A stretch of 64,000 nucleotides of DNA from positions 7,192,371-7,256,370 of the forward strand of contig NC_092704.1 of assembly GCF_964275005.1 (NCBI RefSeq), in the 5' to 3' direction. This stretch comes from Diadema setosum. Taxonomy: Eukaryota > Echinodermata > Echinoidea > Diadematoida > Diadematidae. Positions within the stretch are counted from its first letter, which is position 1, and every line of letters begins with the position of its first letter. Positions 58,262 to 64,000 of the stretch are shown here, one piece after another. The position numbers were made by a program, and so were the translations under genes. Under the pieces are notes generated by a model. It worked only from the letters and a program-made list of their open reading frames with translations, made no database searches and was not told where the DNA came from.

Positions 58262-59654
58262 TGTTACTACAGCTCCTGCTTCCATCCCTTCTTTCCCGAC
58301 TCAAGGTGACGTGCAAACTACTAGAGAAACAATTTATATAAAAGCACAATCGCAATAGACACTGGCGTTCATCCTTAAAGGACTAGACATAGAATTATTT
58401 GTGAGATGACGTTATGTCATGTATGTCTTATCAAATATGTTAGTCGATCCCGCGCGTTGTATAGGTCTGAGCGAAATGCAGCGGCGATAAACTCTTAGTA
58501 TTACGATTGAGTTTCGTGGCAGTCGTGCGTAAATGTCAAACAAGGAATGTCATTTTTCACAATAGACATACACATGCATGTATTATACGTGTGTATGTAA
58601 TATAATTATGTCAATTTGTGAGTATGAAGAGAGTCTGTGCATGTGCGTCTTACCTCCAAGACATACAGACATGCAATTTTGATTCATCCGCTAAAACAAT
58701 TTCAGTGTATCTCTTGCCGTGCCAGAACCTTCATTTATTTCGTAATAATTCATTCTTTAATGCCCGTATGTTATCACCATTTTTCTGTGAAATTTGGGAT
58801 ACTAAACGTTTTAGTTCTCGCTGTTCAGGCGCATGAACAGCTTTAATAAACACTCCCACTTCAGCTACGAGGAGGTAGTATTAAAGGAGATATGGGAGGA
58901 GAGTTTCGGGGTGGTGTTTGACTATCTTCAGTGGCACTGGCAATGCATTCTCATGAGGACCTAATGGTGGTTAAACGACTATTACCATCGCGTATGAAAA
59001 GACACTTCTTATATCCATATATACACAACTATATTCATCTCCTTTATTAGTTGATAACTTCCGTAAGCTTCAAGATTGATTCCCGGAAATTTTGCACGCC
59101 AGATGAAGAACATAATGAATCTGCTGTTACAGATGCAGCTTGTTGCATTATATTATTTGACGTACGTGTATCCGGCCTGTTTTTTTCCTCATATATCTAT
59201 AACATGCATAACTCGTGATCAGAAAAAAAACAACAACAAACAAACAAACATCAGAACAGTTCACATATAAGGAAACGCTCCCTTTACGCTTCGACGCCAA
59301 GTTTATGTCAAGTTCAAGCAATTAACGTTTAACGTGTAGGTCATATCATAAATCATAACGGCATTTCTTTGTCCTTTGATATCAATATATATATATTTTT
59401 TTTTTGAGGGAATGATTTAGTGTACAAACTTAGAGCATGAAATCCGAGTACACTGTTGCTTATGATCTACCATGCTAAATGGCCTAACCAGGGTATGAAA
59501 AATACGAGAAAGATATGAACTTGGGTCACGGGCATTTTTCCTTGATCGTTTGTTTTATTTCATTTTGTTTCTATTTTCTTTGGAGCGGAACATTCAAAGT
59601 CAAGTTAATTGTTGATTATGTGGAGCAAATTCAGAAGAGGCTTTGATCATGGTT

Positions 59655-60010
59655 CCCTTTCCCTCCTTCCCTTATCTTTTCTCCTTCCTTCACCCTGTCC
59701 TTTCTTCTTCTTCTTCCTTCTCTTCTACATCTTCTTTGTCCTCTCCTCCTTCTTCTACTCCTTTTCCCTCTTCTACTATTACTTCTCCTTCTTCTCATCT
59801 CCCATTCCTCCTCCTCCAGTCCTCCATCTTCTCCTTTTATTCTTCTTCTCCTTTTTCCTATTCCATCGTCTTCTCCTCCTTCTCCTCCTATTTCTTCTTC
59901 TATACTCTTTTTAGTTCTTGTTGCTGTTGTTATTGCTCTTCTTCTTCCTCTTTTTCTTCTTGCACTTCTTCATTTTTGTTTTTGTTTATTTATTTATTTA
60001 TTTATTTTTG
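59655..60010. repeat. pyrimidine-rich tract with (TTTA)n end
   Basis: About 330 bp of TTC/CTC variants, then TTTA repeats at 59988-60007. Frames of 101 and 204 aa (poly-Ser, poly-Phe) are low-complexity shadows. Confidence 0.9.
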
Positions 60011-62269
60011 GCTGCAATGGTGGACTAGTTGTCATGGATGTGTACAACCGTGGATATCTCGTTCCCCATCAGTGATTTCATGTAGCCTCGAGCGACTCTC
60101 GTGGCGTCCTTGGAGTACAGAATCACGTGCGCCATTTCCTCGCATCTTGAGCATGGCGTCGTGCCGTATTTCACTATACGTGTATAATGGTTATGCGTGT
60201 TTGTGTGTTTGTGCGTGTGTGTTAGTGCATAGGTGTGTATGTGTTGGCACGTGTTAGTGTTGAGAGGGGGAGTGTATAATAAATGGGTTTGTTAGGTTTT
60301 CATATAACGAATAGGGTTCCATTGTTTTTTTTTTTTATCTTCTTTTTATAACTTTGGTGTACTTTTTGTTACAAGAGTACGAAAAGCAAAGGGTGTTTTT
60401 TTTTTGTTGCTTTATTTTTTACTGATCAAATTCTGTAAGTTTGTTACTGTATATAGTAATGTACCGGATTATGTTACTGTTTTATGTGTTAAGTGGATAT
60501 AACATGAATAGAAAAAAAAATGAAAACTTGTGTGTAGGCATAATTATGTGTGTGATGTGTGTATGATTATGTGTGTGTCCGGGTGTTCGTTTTCACTTTC
60601 CTGCTCTAAATTGTGTGTCATTTTCGTCTCACCTCCCTGCAGTCACGCTTTGTTACTTCACCGTACTTGTATGACTTCACAAAAAAATATCTGATTGGTG
60701 TACTTTGTATCATTATTTCAGATACAGTAAATAGAAAAAGAGCTTTACTATGTATAAACATTATGTTTGTTAAGATACGCAGTTGAATTTCGTGGACCAA
60801 AATGAAAGGAATCCATATTCTAGGCATATGCAGTTATTTCTAGTCAACGGTCAGCATAAGACTCCGATATATAGTGCAGTATATAAGGGGATTCATATTA
60901 TATTTGTGGTGTGTCTGGTTCGAGAGACTAACTTGAACGTGAATTTTTATATTGCTCATGCCGCCAGCGCTGTCTGCTCGTATTGAAGGCTAGGGGGCCA
61001 TGTCGCAATTAGTATTTAGCCATAACATCTTATTGCTTCCAGTGAATGCAATATAGCTCAGCATATATCTAGCGTGGAAATGGTGTAAGCAGGTTCGCGT
61101 CAGCCGACGGACCAGCAAGAAAGCGGAGGAAAGTGATATAAACGTAACCGCAGGCGAAAATGTGTTAACGACGTAGAAAGAGATGAAAATATCATGGCGA
61201 GCTATCAGTTCATGGAGTTCCATCGATAATTTACCGCTGATTGGGGCATGTTATTCTTCGATGCAGAGACAAACTTGCGTGGCCCCACTATGCTGGCATG
61301 TCTGGTGCATACAATATCACGTGGCCATGATGGCTCTGTAACTTATCAAAGCAGTTTGTTATAAAAGTCTATATAGGGACGGTTTTTGCCTCAGAGCAGG
61401 TTGAGACCAACTCAAGCAGTGGAACGAAGGCAACAGCTCCTCGAAAAATTGTTTACAGAATTAGACAGGATATGCAAGAACCTGATAGCCGGCTAGAATG
61501 TCAATGACTCAAGCAACATCATGCCTTAATATGAGCAGCTCAAAATAACCTCCTGATGACATGGCTCTGACATCGTTTGTGTAGTGTTCTCTTTCGTTTT
61601 TCTTTGCCTATTTATATACATTGCCGTTAATTTTACCTTGTCGTAATAGCATGATAGGCCTAGTGCCATAATTTTGCACCATTATGGCAAATGTAAAACA
61701 TAATTTTCGTCATTATACATGTCATAATATTACGATAGTGTTTACGGGCGATATCGATGGATGTTCTGCGTGAATGTAAAAAGAAAGTATATTGTATTGC
61801 AGGAACTAACACTTTTGCTCAATGTTATTAATACTATTTTTATAATGATATTAATTTTGATTAACCATGCATTCAGAAATGGGTTAAAGGTGATACGCTA
61901 GAGTTAAAGAAATCATAACTTTATTATCACTGGCTAACTTTGGCACACTTGATTTTACTGCAACGAGGATTAACTGCTAGATTCCTCATTCATATATGGG
62001 GTGGGGGCAGTTTCATCTTGAGAGTAGCCTTTCAGCACCCACTGTAAGACTGCTGTTATAATTGTAGTTATTCCCTTGGAAGCTTGTGTAACTTACTCGA
62101 AAACAGCAGGCTTCGTGGATTGGAATCATAATGTACTATACATCATAATAGGTGGGTTACAGTAACCTTAACTTCTCCATTCACAGCTGAGTGTCGATTG
62201 CGTTAGTTCGAAACCGAAACAGCGGTTTGTCGTTGTGGCGCACCTTGGCACAACTACTGGTATGACCTA
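60011..62269. other. no gene seen; AT-rich
   Basis: GT-rich pieces at about 60195-60250 and 60530-60590. The only notable element is the TATA/Inr-like pair at 61360. Confidence 0.6.
61360..61395 (+). promoter_or_regulatory. TATA/Inr-like core promoter
   Basis: TATAAAAG at 61360-61367 is followed at 33 bp by CCTCAGAG, whose A (61393) would be the start site at normal spacing. Downstream frames are very short (10-20 aa) before stops, so no coding product is evident. TATA-like words are common in AT-rich DNA. Confidence 0.2.
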
Positions 62270-62630
62270 AGTCCAGGACACCACTTTCTAGCGGTTTTTT
62301 TTTCATCCTTGCTTGAGCACAGTCCAGCACTTACCCTTGGCTTCGCTTATGCATGTTTCACACTGATGCCATTGGGAACCTACTCCTACAAGCATCTGCT
62401 TATAATAATGTAGGTTCCCTCCACACACAATTTTATTTATCCGTCATGAATATACCCTTGAGAATAATTGCAATTGATTTTGTGTTATATAAATGCCTTT
62501 GTATATACTGAACTTATAACTTATAATTTATTTGTCACTTTAAATTGTCATTGACGGATGTTGTAAACACAACACTGTACGATTTGTGTGGAAACCTAAT
62601 AAATGAAATGAAATGAAAAATGAAATGGGA
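62270..62630 (+). mobile_element. probable LINE 3' end with stem-loop and GAAAT tail
   Basis: A perfect stem GGGAACCTAC/GTAGGTTCCC (62374-62383, 62410-62419) is followed by AT-rich sequence, an AATAAA signal (62600-62605) and a tail of TGAAATGAAATGAAAAATG. A 3' stem-loop plus AATAAA and short tandem tail is typical of CR1/L2-like LINE 3' ends. No reverse transcriptase sequence is present; the 5' limit is arbitrary. Confidence 0.45.
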
Positions 62631-62667
62631 AGTAGGGAAAGAACAGCGATTCATCTCCACTGGTTTT

Positions 62668-62683
62668 AAGGTAGGCCTACCTT
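62668..62683. repeat. palindrome AAGGTAGGCCTACCTT
   Basis: Perfect 16-bp palindrome built around TAGGCCTA, a word that recurs through the window. Confidence 0.85.
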
Positions 62684-63049
62684 TAATATTCGGATAATCC
62701 ACCCAACTAAATGCCCTTGATGAGAATTTATGTGAATTACGATGTGTACCAAAAAAACTGATTTTCTTCAATCAAAATGTGTCTGTTGGAAGGTTTAGTG
62801 TTACCTATTGAAAACAGAACACAATGAAAACAACCATAAACTGCCCATAACACACTCAGCGGTCTTACTGTATCAGTGCTGATTGACTGCCAAAAGCTGT
62901 TCCCACTAACGGAATGAATTCAATTTCAACTTCTCTCTTATTACATGCACTTTTTTTTAAATCTATACGAAATCCCCTTGATAGCGTCGAATCTATTTAG
63001 ATTTTTAACATTCTTGATGAAGACGTTATAAAGAGCATAATAGCACTGA

Positions 63050-63120
63050 GGTTATGGAGTAGGTGAGTCTGGGACTAGAACAATGAGATACCGAGTTCGA
63101 GTCCTATCTGATGCGTATAT
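63050..63120 (+). mobile_element. tRNA-derived SINE-like head
   Basis: Contains a degenerate A box (TTATGGAGTAGGTGAG) and a strong B box (CGAGTTCGAGTCC, about 63092-63104) at tRNA-like spacing, without a foldable acceptor stem. It directly abuts the hairpin that opens the AGGTCA-rich repeat at 63141, so it may be the 5' part of the same composite element. Inferred from Pol III box arrangement only. Confidence 0.45.
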
Positions 63121-63140
63121 GCATCTTCGGACATTTTTTA

Positions 63141-64000
63141 TGCCTCCGCCACGAAGTGGTGCCGGAGGCATTATGTTTTCGGGTCGTCCGTCCGTACGTA
63201 CGTCCGTCCGCATTCGTTTACGCGATAACTTGAGTAATATTGACTGGAATTTTACCAAACTTGGTCAAAGTATAAAGCATGATAGGGCAATTACTTGATT
63301 AGATTTTTGGTGGGTATGATGGGACAATTACTTGATTAGTTTTTGAATGAAATCGGACAGAGGTCAAAGGTCAAAGATAAGGTCAAATCCTAAAATTTAT
63401 ATGTTTACGTGATAACTCAAAACTGGATGAAGCAACTTTCACCAAACTTGGTCAAAGGATGACGTATGATGGGGCAATTAGTTGAGTAGTTTTTTTTTAG
63501 CGAAATTGGCAAGAGGTCAAAGGTCAAAAGGTCAAGGTCAAATGCTAAAAATGTTGCTATTTCCCCCATATCTATGCAATGCCCAAAGGTATTTTCTTGA
63601 AACATAGTGTAGACATGTACTACTGCTTAAACATTCTCCAGATAGAGTTTCATGTCATAAGGTCAAAGGTCAAAAGGTCAAAGGTCTGGTGAAAATGTTA
63701 CAATTTCACTTTTCTCGCAAATGGTTCAATGTATCTTCATGGAACTTGGTACATACGCATAATGGTTCAATGTATCTCCATGGAACCTGGTACACGCATG
63801 TATTGACTGGCAGGGATTATCTAGGGAATTTAGGGGTCATGGGTCAATAGTCAGGGGGTCAAAAGTCAAGGTCAACTCCTCAAAATTTCACTATTTTCTT
63901 CATGTACTACTATATGCAATGCTTGCAGGATTATTTTTAAAACTTAATATATACAGTTCTTTACATGTATTACCTAATGGAGATTCTTTGGGAAATTTCC
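63141..64000. repeat. AGGTCA-rich dispersed repeat, runs off right edge
   Basis: Opens with a hairpin TGCCTCCG-CCAC...GTGG-CGGAGGCA (63141-63170), then GTCCGTCC-type repeats (63183-63212). There follow diverged units with phrases such as CCAAACTTGGTCAAAG (about 63257 and 63443) and ATGGTTCAATGTATCTYCATGG (63721-63743, 63762-63783), separated by AGGTCA runs. I recognise the opening from marine invertebrate genomes (memory, not searched). The right end is outside the window, and no coding frame is seen. Confidence 0.7.

Larger units (their letters stand above)
56919..59654. other. no gene seen
   Basis: Apart from GA/AAAT repeats and the TTAA mini-element, unremarkable AT-rich DNA. Confidence 0.6.

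Overview
This 64 kb window looks like gene-poor nuclear DNA of a marine invertebrate deuterostome, most likely an echinoderm such as a sea urchin. The reasons are the eukaryotic tRNA genes with internal Pol III promoters, tRNA-derived SINE-like pieces, very dense microsatellites, many small terminal-inverted-repeat (TIR) elements, and runs of AGGTCA-type and TAGGCCT words that I associate from memory with echinoderm genomes. The taxon is an inference: no protein-coding gene was found that could confirm it.

The only genes I can support are two tRNA-Arg(TCG) genes on the minus strand, 2.4 kb apart (53419-53491 and 55856-55928). They are identical except at the discriminator base, and each is followed by a T5 Pol III terminator. 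No open frame was recognised as a protein or a convincing exon. The longest frames translate simple repeats (poly-Gly or poly-Pro across 50.9-51.4 kb, Ile-Tyr-Leu-Ser from GATA arrays, Thr-His from CA arrays). The few longer non-repeat frames (190 aa at 12970-13542, 146 aa at 47210-47650 minus) are of a length expected by chance.

Layout. 0-7 kb: purine-rich edge, a 90-bp-period duplication around a T27 tract, and unique DNA with one candidate regulatory block near 4.9 kb. 7-20 kb: a SINE-like tRNA relic, a foldback element at 8.9 kb, a 626-bp element built from the palindrome GAGACGTCTC at 15.5-16.1 kb, and a large GATA array at 19.4-19.8 kb. 20-38 kb: inverted homopolymer pairs, GT/CA/AAG/ATCT arrays, a TIR element with a telomere-like core at 36.6 kb, two further TIR elements at 37.1 and 37.7 kb. 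38-52 kb: an ATC array, a cluster of nested hairpins at 43.0-43.2 kb, several 20-25 bp palindromes flanked by direct repeats, and a 530-bp G-rich GGA array. 52-64 kb: a bulged hairpin and a perfect palindrome near the tRNA pair, a nested transposon (56.5-56.9 kb), a probable LINE 3' end at 62.3-62.6 kb, and a SINE relic abutting an AGGTCA-rich repeat that runs off the right edge.

The most interesting pattern is a set of very short palindromes, two of which are flanked by clean 9-13 bp direct repeats, as if they were ultra-short insertions or transposon excision footprints. Several GC-richer, complex stretches may be enhancers or conserved non-coding elements; these are offered only at low confidence.
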